A program made the position numbers and the translations under genes. Source: Gordionus sp. m RMFG-2023 (taxonomy: Eukaryota > Nematomorpha > Gordioida > Chordodea > Parachordodidae). Taken from it: 64,000 nt of DNA. Under the pieces are notes generated by a model. That model saw only the letters and a program-made list of their open reading frames with translations, ran no database searches and had not been told where the DNA came from. Position 1 is the stretch's first letter; each line of letters begins with the position of its first letter. The stretch is taken from assembly GCF_954871325.1 (NCBI RefSeq), contig NC_088776.1:59048954-59112953 (forward strand). Direction: 5' to 3'. Of the stretch, positions 49,201 through 61,700 are shown one piece after another.

Positions 49201-52200
49201 CTCTACTGCAAAAGAAAAATATTTTAAATTAGTTTAATGCGACAAATGTGGCGGGATTGTCTTGTTGCGTGGCAAAAGCTCATTATGAATAATCATTGGT
49301 AATTGCATATATTTGTATTTTGTCGTGTCGCTGTCGCTCTCTACTGTGAATTCACCCTTACAAATCATTTTGTTTTTTTCCATGCGACATTAAATACAAT
49401 ATGGCCGAAAAAGATTTACAAGTAAATTTTTGATATGCTATTAAAATAATAAATGTTATATATATGTCTATCAGAATATAAATAAATATTATATTAATAA
49501 TTTTTTTATAGAAAATCAATAAAGAAGATTTAATCAATTCCATTAGATATCATCCTTGTCTTTATGACAAAAAATGTATAGGTTATAAAAATACCTTGAA
49601 AAATAACTCGATTTGGAAATTAATATCAGCTGAAAACAATATTGAGACAGGTAATTAAAGAGTTTAATTTAAAATATTTTTCTTTTGCAGTAGAGATGGC
49701 TAAATACATGGAGATTGCTTTATGAGGGAACATAAAAAAATAAAATCTTCAAAGAGTGGGTCAGGGGCTAATCAAACTCCCACTTGGCAATTATATCACA
49801 ATATGGCTTTCCTTATTCCAACTATAGAGCCAGGAATTCAATATACCATGAAAAAAACATATCCTGTCATATCTAAAATTGATGAAGCAAATATTGCTAG
49901 AGCAATGTTTGAGCAAATGAGTGGTAATGAAAATTATTAATATGAAGATGGTAAATATACTAAATTTTGTTAATATTTTATTAATATATAGTCATTGAAA
50001 TCCCCTACATAGAGACAAGTAGTGAAGATACAATTCTAAGGAATGATTGTAATCATATTTTATATAAATAATATTATATATATTTAGCATCACCGTCAAC
50101 TAGTATTGCATCAAATTTATCTTGCTAAAAATTAATTTAAAAAAAAAATATTGATCAAGGTAACATTTGTAAATATTTTTATATATTTTCAACTAGATCT
50201 ATTTGAGAAAATACTTGAAATAGAAAAAATGAAAGAAATAAGATCATCTACAAATTCTTGGCTTAATGTCAAGCTAGACCAACCTTGGAAAAAAGATCAG
50301 AAAGGGGAAAGAAAAAGCTTATTTTTGATATTCTCTTTAACTTTGACACTGATGAAGAAGAATGAAAAATATTATATATTGTTATTATTTCATTGGAGGG
50401 CTTTTATATTATTTTAATCATATTTATGACATATATAATAAATAAACTTTCTTTTTATTAAATAATTACAAATCAATATAAAAAAATAGAGTAATATTTT
50501 TAAAATTTATTATATTATTAAGCTCTAATAGCCATGATAATTTTATTTCTCTAAAAATATTCAGAAAAGGCATCTCTAATATCTTTAGAAACTTTTGAGG
50601 TTTTTTTTTTATAGATTGAGGATTACATAAATAATAATTTTGTTTATGATCTTGTATATCCTTGGGGTGTCGATTTATGTTTTCTATTATTTTAATCATA
50701 TTAAGACACATATAATAAAAAAAACTTTCTTTTTATTATATCATTACAAATCAATATAAAAAATAGAATAATATTTTTAAAATATAAGCTATAATTGCCA
50801 AGGTAATATATTTCTACAAAAATATTCTGAAAATGCATTTCTAATATCTTTAGAAACTTTTAAGGGGTTTTTTATGATTGAGAATTCCAGAAATAATTAT
50901 TTTGTTTATGATCTTGAGTATCCTCAGGGAGGAGATCTATATTTTCTTTATCAATAACCAAGTTGTGTAATACACAAGTTTTTATAATAGTTTCATTATT
51001 GGTGGCATTGGTATCCAAGGCTCGATTAAGAATACGCCATTTAGATGCCAATATACCAAAGGTGCATTCCACCATATTCTGGCCCTTGAAAGGCGATAAT
51101 TATAATTTTCTTGAATATTTGTCAACTTACCTGTTAAATATGTAAAAATAAAATGTAATATAACTTTTAAAGTTTTATAAATTTAAAATATTAATTTTCT
51201 TACTTTTCTTTTTCTGTATGTAATAATTTTAAATTGTTCTTTTCTTATTTAATCTTAAAAAAATAAATTGTTTTATCATTACCTTTATAAGGTTTCATAA
51301 TATAATATTTTAACGGGTAAGCATCATCTGCCACAAAAACATGTGTCAGAATGATACTTGTATTTGGTAGGTTTTTTGGTGGTGGAATATCCAAGTTTCC
51401 ATTCTCAATCATTTTTGATAACAAAGAATTTGAATACACACCTCCATCTGATTCACTGCCATAACTGCCTACAGCAATTACTATAAATCTACCTTTACCA
51501 TCAACCAATTCTTGTAATATCATGGAGAAATATTGTTTAAAGTTGTAATATATACTCCCAGAATTAACAGGATTTTTCATCTCAATGTATTTGCCATCAA
51601 TGGCTCCAACACAATTTGGAAAGTTCCAAGACTTCTCAAATTGATCAGCAATTATTTTGAAGTCAATTAAATTTGGTGGTTTCAAATGGATATTCTCAAA
51701 TACTTCAAAAATTACAGTACATGTTTAAATAATTATTTTTGGAATTGTTGATATTCCCATTTTATATGAATAGGCTAAACTTGGATAGTTACATCCTGTT
51801 CCCAAATACCTAAGCAATTTTGATTATATAAAATAAAATAAATAATATAAACCTTAGTGTGATCATCAATTTTTCTTCTACTGATGTGGGATTTTTAATA
51901 AAATTTGTTTTTTTTACCACTAGTTTTGATTTAATATGAGTTAAAATATAATAAATGGTTTTCTAAATAATAAATTAAAATTCCAAATTAAATTATACAA
52001 TCATATACTTTGCTTAATCTCATAGTTGTAGAACTTTTCAGGATTGTTTTTAAGCTTTGGAAAAAGTACTGAGAACTCTCCTTCCTCTTCTTTTCTTACA
52101 TTCAGGTTATTTTTTCTCCTTCTTTTCATGTACCGATATAATAAAATTAATTTTAAAGTTGTTATTGAAACCATATTTTTATAAAATTAAAAAAATGCTT

Positions 52201-55200
52201 GTCGCTACTACTATGAATGCTATGTCGCTTACGACAAATCAGCTGCTCTGTCGCCTAATGTCGTGTGTTGATTGTAGTGTCGCTGTCGCTCTCTACTGTG
52301 AATTCACCCTTATTTATAAATAAATCTAATTATTACCAGTTAAAATTTTATAAATAATAATGATAATGAAAATCAAATATAATATAATATTTACTGAGAT
52401 ACTTTTGCATGAATTTTTTTTAAATGCAATATATTGGTCATCTATTTATTTTATAAAAAAAATTACATATTAAGCATATATGTTAAAAATTTATAAAAAT
52501 ACATATGAAAGATGGATTAACTATTGTATTTATTATGTAATATCATTCTTATATAAAGATGGTACCCCAAATATGTTTATTATATTTTGGCCTAGTGTTC
52601 AAATTAATATCCTCTTTTTATATATATATATCAATATTTCTTATTCTTTTCATTATATGATTTTTATATATCGTTTTAATATCATTATCAACCATTAATA
52701 TAAAAATTTATTTTAAAATACTTTCTAAATTTACCATCATATGGAATATGAAATGATAATGAATATGATTATAAATTATATGTAGATGCTTAACGAAATT
52801 AGAAGAGTCCGCAGCCACTTATAAATTTGTGCCATTCTTAACATTCTGCTTATTATTTGTATTGATATGTTCATGATGAGTGACTTGAAAAAAAATTCCC
52901 CATTTAAAATACTTAATTTAAATTTATAATTTATATTTTTCTGTAAAGAGAATCATCTGACTAAGATAAAGATATCATTCTATCTTCTTCTTCGATCAAT
53001 ATTTTAAAATAGATGGATATAAAACGATTCGAATAAAATATGGTAGTTATTTTACAAATTTCTATATGACGACCAGCGTCATATAGATCATACATTTATC
53101 CTTAAAATATCTAAATTCATTTAATAACTAATATAAATTTTTCTTAAAAATATCTCTATCTATTTGAATACAAAGTTGAATAAGATACAAATACTTTTAA
53201 ATAATTTGTAACTTAGATAAAAGATACTTCAAAAATTTAAAAAAAAATACAAATCTCCGCGACACTGCACAACCCTGTAGAACCCTATAATATTTAAGCC
53301 AACATTAAACTAGATAAGTATCGTGTAAACTTTTGTAACTCTAAAAAAGGAATAGTATAATAAAAGTCTCGTAAAATTCATCGGAAAAACGAGTGATATT
53401 TTATTCTAAAAGAGTATCGATGGCGATTATCCTTTAGATAATTTATCATGATACACCTAAATTAATACACACAAAAATTCACGAACTAATTAAAAAATAT
53501 TTATCTTTTACAAATTTCTTTTAAAAATGTAATAAATATGATCTTTGCACTCAATTGATACATCTGTTAAAATAAATCATATCAAATACAATGTATGTAA
53601 AAAAAATTGAAATTACAACAAAAACTATAAATCAATAAAAATTATAAAATTAACCAAAAAATCGTGTTATAAATATTATAAAAATTTATTTAAAAAAAAC
53701 CTTTATCTCTTGGGGAGCTAAAACAGAGGCTTCGGAATTAACCAATGGTGTTATCTCTTCACTTTGAATGACAGACAGATTATTATTGTTTCTAGAATTA
53801 GGTATCAGCCTAATCTCGGGTTCGGGCTAATAAAAAGAAAATAGTAATGAATTATAATTTTTTCCCCTCCCTCCCAAAAAAAAGTTAATTTTCTTCTTCA
53901 AAAAAATCTCTATAAAATAAACACAATATAAAATCTAATGAAAGGATTCTATAATATTTGCCTATTTTCTTTCTTTTTTCTTTCTTTCTCTTTTCTTTCT
54001 ATATTTCTTTCTTTCTCTTTTCTTTCTTTATTTCTTTTTTTTTTCTTTTTCTATGACTTTTTGATTCTAAATAGTCTGTCAAAAAAATTTTAATAATCTG
54101 GGAGGGGGGAGTATTTTTATATCATAATCCTCCCATCCCAATTTTACCAATAATTATATAGAAGACCAATCAAGTGGTAATAAAAATATCATGTGTTCAG
54201 TAGGTGCACAAATCCGATAAAAATGTATCAGTATCAGAACGATAATCACGGTATTCGGCCGGTACTCAAGATTTCCGGCTTAAACTTATCGGTTTATGCA
54301 CCGGTTAAGAGTAGTTAGTAATGAATCACCTTCATCGTATGCACTTAAAATAAATTTAATTTAAAATATATTTTTTTGCTTGCCAAGATGGGTTTGAAAC
54401 GTAAATTGCAAAGCGCGTCAAGCTTGAAGAACAAATTTTTCATGTCTTTTTTGATATCTAGATGGATTTGGGTTAAATTTTGCTGTTCATCTCCAGCGAT
54501 AATGGATGACTTTGGTTTAATTTTATATATAAACAAAACATTTAAAAAAATTGTGTCTAAATATAAAATAAATATCAGAATTTAAAATACTCCTTTTGAG
54601 AATGCTCCTATAAATTTTCAGTCAAATTTTACCTAAAATTCTAAAATTATTTTAAATAAATCTTATGTTATTTTAATGAATAATAGGATGATATCAATTT
54701 TATTTGTATATATTGTTTTGAGTAAAATTTATTTATAATATTTATATAAATAAATTTATTAAGTAAAGTTTCGTAATTACTTTCTTATTTTGTTCTTCTC
54801 CCTGCCAACCTTAACATGGTGGCAGCGGAATTTACAATTTTAAAATCTTTTAAATTTATTTATTTCCACAAAAAAAATATAAATTAGATCCAAATGGATC
54901 AATCAACAATGAGGAGAATTGTTACACCAAAAGTTATTTTTAAAATAAAATGATGAAAGGTAAAAATTATGCCAAGATAAAAAGTATGATTTATATATTT
55001 TTTATTTAGGAAAAAGGTCATATTTTTCATTATTATATTTTTTTCACTCCGACAAGACAAGTAGTTTTTAAATAATTAAATAAATATATATCCTCTAGGT
55101 GGCGTAAGGTATCAAAATTTTAAAAAAAATCTTAATGTAAGCGAGAAATTATATTTATATTCTAAATTTAAAACATAAAAATCTAAACCAATATTAAAAC

Positions 55201-55670
55201 TTTACAATTTTTTTAAAACATTTTTATTATGTCAAGGTTGTGTCCTAAATCAGGTTTAAAAATTCGCCCAAAAATAAATAAAAAAACTTTTTTTTTAAAT
55301 TTTAATCAAATCTGTAAATTAACATTTTGAGATAAATCTAAAAAAACTAGGGAATGTTTTTATTATTATATTAAATATAGCCTATTTCTTTCTCCTTTTT
55401 TTTCGTTATAAAGTTACGAAAGTTTCCCAATTAAATTTTTGATATTTAAGCCACAAATCAGCTTTGTAAAATTAAAAATAGCCATCACAATCATTACCTA
55501 TGTCCTAGGTATTGGTATTTGAATTCGATTGTTTAAACTAATTTTCTTAAATGAATTCACAATGGCGTTACTAACCTTTACAATCACAACAATCTAATTT
55601 TAAAAAAAATTTTAATTTCTGAATTTTTCTTTTGCATCTTCTGTTGTTCAATAAAGAAAAAAGAAAGGAA

Positions 55671-55720
<50 letters not shown>

Positions 55721-58700
55721 GAGAAGAAAGAAGGAAGGATAGAATTTTTCATTCAGGGGACTTGAGCCCCTGTGCGCCCCCCTTCTAATGATGCTATTGG
55801 TCATTCCTAGGTTTTTAAATGCATTCCAAATGATGAAAATATTCTTTTTTCCGAAGCCGATGATGATATATTATGATTGTTCTCTTATTCTTGATCCATT
55901 TGAACATGTACCCCCCACCGTGGTTTATCATAATTAGCCACCCCCCATCACATCCAGAATGTTTTTTTAAAGTCAGCGCCATTGAACCGCCTTAGCGGGC
56001 TCAATTTTTTTTATTAACCCGCGGAATAATGTATAACACATAAACACACACAAAAAAAAAAGAAAAAGTCAAATTAAAAATAAAACTTTATTTTTGGTGT
56101 CCAAATAATCCTTCTCGTACACTTCGCACAAGCTAATTTTGTTTGTGCCGCCATTTTGATTTGTCATATCGTCGAATATCGAGTCGATTTTACTGGACGG
56201 CTTAAACTTTTTATTATCGCCACTCTTTTTCCGCACCACGTCGTCGTAGCAACTATCCTTGATTCGTCGAATAATGACGCTCTCTATGTCATTAGTGTAT
56301 TCCTCCGTTATTTTAGGTTCTATTTTTGATAACGTAAAATCGTAAAATTGAAAAATCTTTTTTACTTAACTCCCGTGTCTACCTTCATCCTCAACAAGAA
56401 CTATAAAGACAAAAATGAAATTCCCACTATTTTGTTCATTTTTTTTTTATAAGTAATTTAATATAAAATATTTTAAAAATTTGCCAATTCGATATAATTA
56501 AAATCAGAGATATTAAATTTTTTTAAAATATACCTGGACCGAGCCTAAAAAGTTCTTTATTTTTAAAAATATCCAGGTCTGGTCGGGCTTATATATATTA
56601 AAAAGCCGAATGTTTAAAATCGTCATTATTGGGTTCGATTAGCCCAGAATTAAATATGTTTGGTAGATAATTAAACAATCTATTATGTTTTATTAATTTG
56701 AAGTAACTTTTACGATTCCAATTGTAAGGTAAAATAAAATTTCCTCAAAATTTATATAAAAAAAAGTCAAAATCTAAATGTTGTCAATATTATTTATCTT
56801 TGTAAAAGTAATTTTGTTTTTTTTTGTATTCTTGTAATGTAAATTAAATTTAACCGTCTCTTGTTAAATAAAAATTTAATCATCCAATTAACAAAACAAA
56901 AACTATTAATAATAATCAGAGACCTGCAGAGGTACCATTTGCGCGGTCCGGGTTTTAGACCGGTCGAGCCCGGGTTTTAGACCGGTTGAGCCCGGGTTTT
57001 AGACCGGTTGAGCCCGGGTTTTAGACCGGTTGAGCCCGGGTTTTTATAGCTAATAATGACGAATTCAAATATTTGGGTTTAAAATTAACGGCCCATCCTT
57101 GCCCGGATTTTTTTTTAAAGAAATTAAAATAAGGTCGGTCCTAAAACCCGCACCAGGATGGGCCTGCGGGTCTCTAATAATAATATAAATAAACAATTTA
57201 AATGTAATATCATAAAAAAAATGGGAACCATATTACAACTTTAGCTATAAATATCTTAAAAAAATAAATATAATATTATTTTAAAAAAGAATCCGGGCCG
57301 GGCCGGGCCTGAAATCTTTTCTTTTTTTTTAAAAAAATAAGAATAAGATTCTAACCTTTTTATATAATACATAATATTTAATCAATTTACATTTTAAATA
57401 AATAGCATAATCCTAAATAATTATATATTTTTTTTTCTTTGATATATAATAAGAAACCAAAAAATAAACCATGAAATAACAAAAAATTTGAAAAAGCACT
57501 TTTTTATTTGAAATACCCAAAACAAAATTGGATTCTCAAGCCTCACTCATCTATGTTCCTTTTTGTGTAACATTAATATATCATTTTTTTAATCTTTTTA
57601 TAAAATTTCGTTAAATTATCTTGTAATATCTTTATAAAACTTCATGGATTGGTATTTTTTTATAAAAATTAAAAAAAAAAATTTTTGACTTGCAATTGCG
57701 GTCGTGTTGAAATCGAGATATTCTTCTAAAAGGCTATTGGTTGGTCGGTTCTTAGAACTAACCTCGCCAACCATATTCCAAGGCTTCTTTTCGGTTATAT
57801 TCCTACTTTCCAAGTTGCTTATAATCTTCCGCATCTAAATCGTGAGTCATTAAAAATGGCATCACATGTATGTATATATATATAAATATTGTTTAGAATA
57901 TTGAGACACATCGCCATTATCACATTCCCTGTGAGTATGATAATGATTAATTACTCATAGTCATATATAACATATGAGTAGCATGGAATTTCTTAATGTG
58001 AGAGGGAATTTAGCCCCCCCCCCATATATTCCTTAGACAAATCTTCAAGCATGCCTTTTAGTTTTACATTATAATATAAAACGTGTTTTCTTTTTTTCTG
58101 AAAAATTGAAACATTTATTTAATATTACTCTTTCACATTTGATTTCAAATATTATATATATTAATAAACTTTGGAAAAAAATATAAGCATGCCAAAGCCA
58201 CGTCCTTTCATTTCCCACTATCGATTTTTTCCGAGGAGTAGATATTTAATCTTCTTCTTCTTCTCAGTATAAAAAAAAAATAGTGTTGTAGACGGGGGCT
58301 CATTTTGAGCATATTGTTAAAAAGGGCTAACTCGATATTTTATCAGGAAAAATATCATGCAAGCCTTAGGGTCACAAGGGCTTGAACATCTGCTAACGAA
58401 ATCTCGAGGCTTAGAACAATATTTTCCTGGCCAAAATATTGAGTTAACCGTTCTCAAAAATTGGATCAAATCGAAAGCCATTTAACAAAGCGAGTGCCAC
58501 AATCAGTTCGCTAAATTGCCAATTTTTTTTTTTTTTAATTTTCATCTTGAAAGATTTTTAATGCATAAAAATCACGACAAAAAAAATATAAAAGATTTAA
58601 ACATTTTTAAGGTATGTTTTTTTTATTAGCAAAAAACTTTAAAAAAAAAATTTATTTTTGCAAAGCCAATCATAATCTTTCTAAAAATTATAAGTTCGAA

Positions 58701-61700
58701 AATGATTGGCATCAAATATTTTAAAAAAAAATTATTCTACAGATCTCAACCTTAGAGTGCAGACCAGGCTAGGATATAATAACTTTTTGCGACTGTGGCT
58801 TGGCTTAAAAATCAATTTTTCCATGAGCAAAATTTTAACCTATGCAAGCCTGTGCTCCTTATACGAGATCTCGGGCTGGATAACTTCTAAAAAAAATTTT
58901 AGGTAACTAACGGTATCTCGGGGAAATTTTCGATATTATTATTTTTTTTATTGTTTTTTTTTGAATTAAGATTTTTTCTTGAAATTTTCAATTATTTAAG
59001 ATTCTATTTAAGATTTATTCTTAAAATTTTCAATTATTTAAGATTCATTTAAAAATTTTCAAATACTAGATATTTAAGATTTTTTTCTTAAAATTTAAAT
59101 TTTCTAAAACTATATAACCATAATATACTAGAGAATTAAGAATTTTTATTAAAATTTTCAATTATTTAAGATTCATTCTAAAAATTTTCAATTTAATTTA
59201 AAATTTTGAATCAAATACTAAATATTTAAGATAAAAATATAATCATAATATACTAGAGAATTAAGATTTTTTCTTGAAATTTTCAATCAAATTCTAGATA
59301 AATAACCAATTTATTTGAATAAACACTGATAATATAGTTATATATATAATTTTTTTTCTTAAAATTTTCAATCAAATTCTAGATAATTAACCAATTTATT
59401 TCAATAAACAATGATAATATAGATATATATAATTTTAAGGAAAAACAAAAATAGTTTTATACATATTTATATCATTTAAAAATTTAATTAATTTATTTAA
59501 ATTGGACATATTTTTAATTTTGCGAAAATAATTGTATTGACATATATACAAATGAGTTGAAGATTGATATGGGTAAAAATAAGATATTCCATTATAATAT
59601 TAAATTATGGTCTTTTAAAAAAGCTATAATTAAAAATAACAACAATAAATAAAAATAAATTAAAAATAAATAAAAAATAAATTTATAAAAAAAGATGAAA
59701 AATTTTCCCGAGATACGGTTAGTTACCAAATTTTATATCGATGAATTCTGATGAAACTGGACCTGGGTGGACAAAATTTAGGCCAGCCGGTGGGCATTAT
59801 CTAAATCCCCACTTGGTCGGGTTTGAAAATTTTGCCATTTGCAGACCACTGCCTTTTATATTATAATCATATCCATCCTATTCATGCCAAGGCTAAAAGG
59901 CAAGGTGTATAAAATGATTTTATAAGATATATACAAATTGTAAATATTTCAGGGTGCATTAAAATCATTGTTTATTTTTTTTAAGTTGAATTTAATTTAA
60001 TGTGTCTAAAGCTTTAAAAGTGGAGATTTTAGGAGTAAAATGTTTATACCACCATATTTATGTGATACCTTAATTCATATTTTTTTTAAATATAAGAAAA
60101 TTAAATTACAATTTGTATATAAAATAAAAAATGTTTTTATTTGAATGATTATAAGAGAAGAGTAGTTATGGATAATGCATAAATATGTTCAAGATGAGAA
60201 CTAATATTAGTATAAACTATGATTTTGCAAATATTTTAACTCAGATGTACTTTTTAAATATATTATCCATCCTAATGATTTAGAGGTAAAAAGAATAAAG
60301 TTATAAATAATCATTTTTTAGCATGTTAATAAGGGCAGGCAGAGCACAACAGATAGAATCCAAGCATATTTAAGTAAATAGCCTATAATATGCAAAAATT
60401 TGTGAAAATAACCGAAAAAATTAATATAATAATTTACCAAAATGCATTGCAAAAAAAAATCAAATATATCAGATTGTGGTCAATCTATGTCTGGGATATC
60501 AGGTATTAATAATGAAATAACTTAATCACAAATATTCATTAAAATAATGTAATTGCCTTCTATATAAAATACAATTTTTGTTGGGATAATATAGGTATAA
60601 TCTAATCTATAATCAACTCTTTAGTTTAAAGATTTCTTCACTATAAAAAATGTTTTCTTCTTTTGACTTAGTCCAATCTAGATTATCCAAATTTAGAAAA
60701 AGGCTTGGACTAGAAAAAAACTGAAAAATTAGTTCTTTCATTTTAAATATTTAATTTTTTATTGTTGAAATTTATATTTTTTAAAAAAATATCAGTTATA
60801 TATATTAAGTATTACAAATATAGGATAAAATAAATTAATGAGAAAATTTAGTATAATATAATTTTTAAGTTTAGGACCACTAAATAATTTTCATTTATTA
60901 AACTGCTAAGATAAGTTATTAAAGATATATTCATAAGGTATTTGTAATAAAATGCCAAATGATTTGTAAATGATGAATTAATTATGTTAAGTTGAAATAA
61001 AAAAAATTGATTATTTCTATACCCTGAAATATTTATAATTATAATAAAGAAAAAACCTTTATTTGCTGCAATTCAAATGATGATTTATTTCCTAATCCAA
61101 TATCTTCATCCAGATCTTCCCCCATACATATTCTATCACTAAAAATTATAGCGTAAAATAGAAGGAATACTATATTAATATAAATAATTTTATTAAAATG
61201 GATACAAATGATTTAATATTTTTTAAATGATATAATTGACTAATTCTTTACTATTAATCAGTGTTATACATATTAGATTAGACCTAACTCTTGTTGGATA
61301 TTCTTAAAAGTAAATATTTTATATAAAAATTATACTCCTTTTTTTTTTCTTCACTTTGATGAAAGTTAATATCATTAGAAGATATTTTGTTGTCTTGATT
61401 ACTATGTGTTTCATAATTATTTTGAAATTTTGGAAATAGATCAGGAAAATCTTTTGTTTTATTTGTGGCATCTATGTCTATGTCAAGATCATAATCTGTA
61501 GAACTCAATTTAGTATGTTCTTTTAAATAGTCAGACTAAACAAATTATAAATTGTTGATTATTAATTTCACTAATAATTAATATTATTATTAAATTTTTC
61601 TATATCAGCCCTTCAATCTTATATTTGTTAGTAAAAATAATAACTGATTCTAGTAATAAAACTTTATAATAAAATTAATAACTTTTTCATAATTTGCAGT

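Larger units (their letters stand above)
48006..52640. mobile_element. inverted-repeat-bounded Harbinger complex in a MPHOSPH10 intron
   Basis: The complex holds, left to right: inverted-repeat arm (48006-48262), an inverted partial copy of a Harbinger MADF gene with its terminal repeat (48414-49353), a second MADF gene copy (49401-50350), a transposase gene on the minus strand (about 52120-50870), a Harbinger terminus (52282-52313) and the other repeat arm (52348-52620). All of it sits within the 5.9-kb MPHOSPH10 intron between exons 9 and 10. Transposase and MADF frames both carry stops, so it is not autonomous now. Confidence 0.75.
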
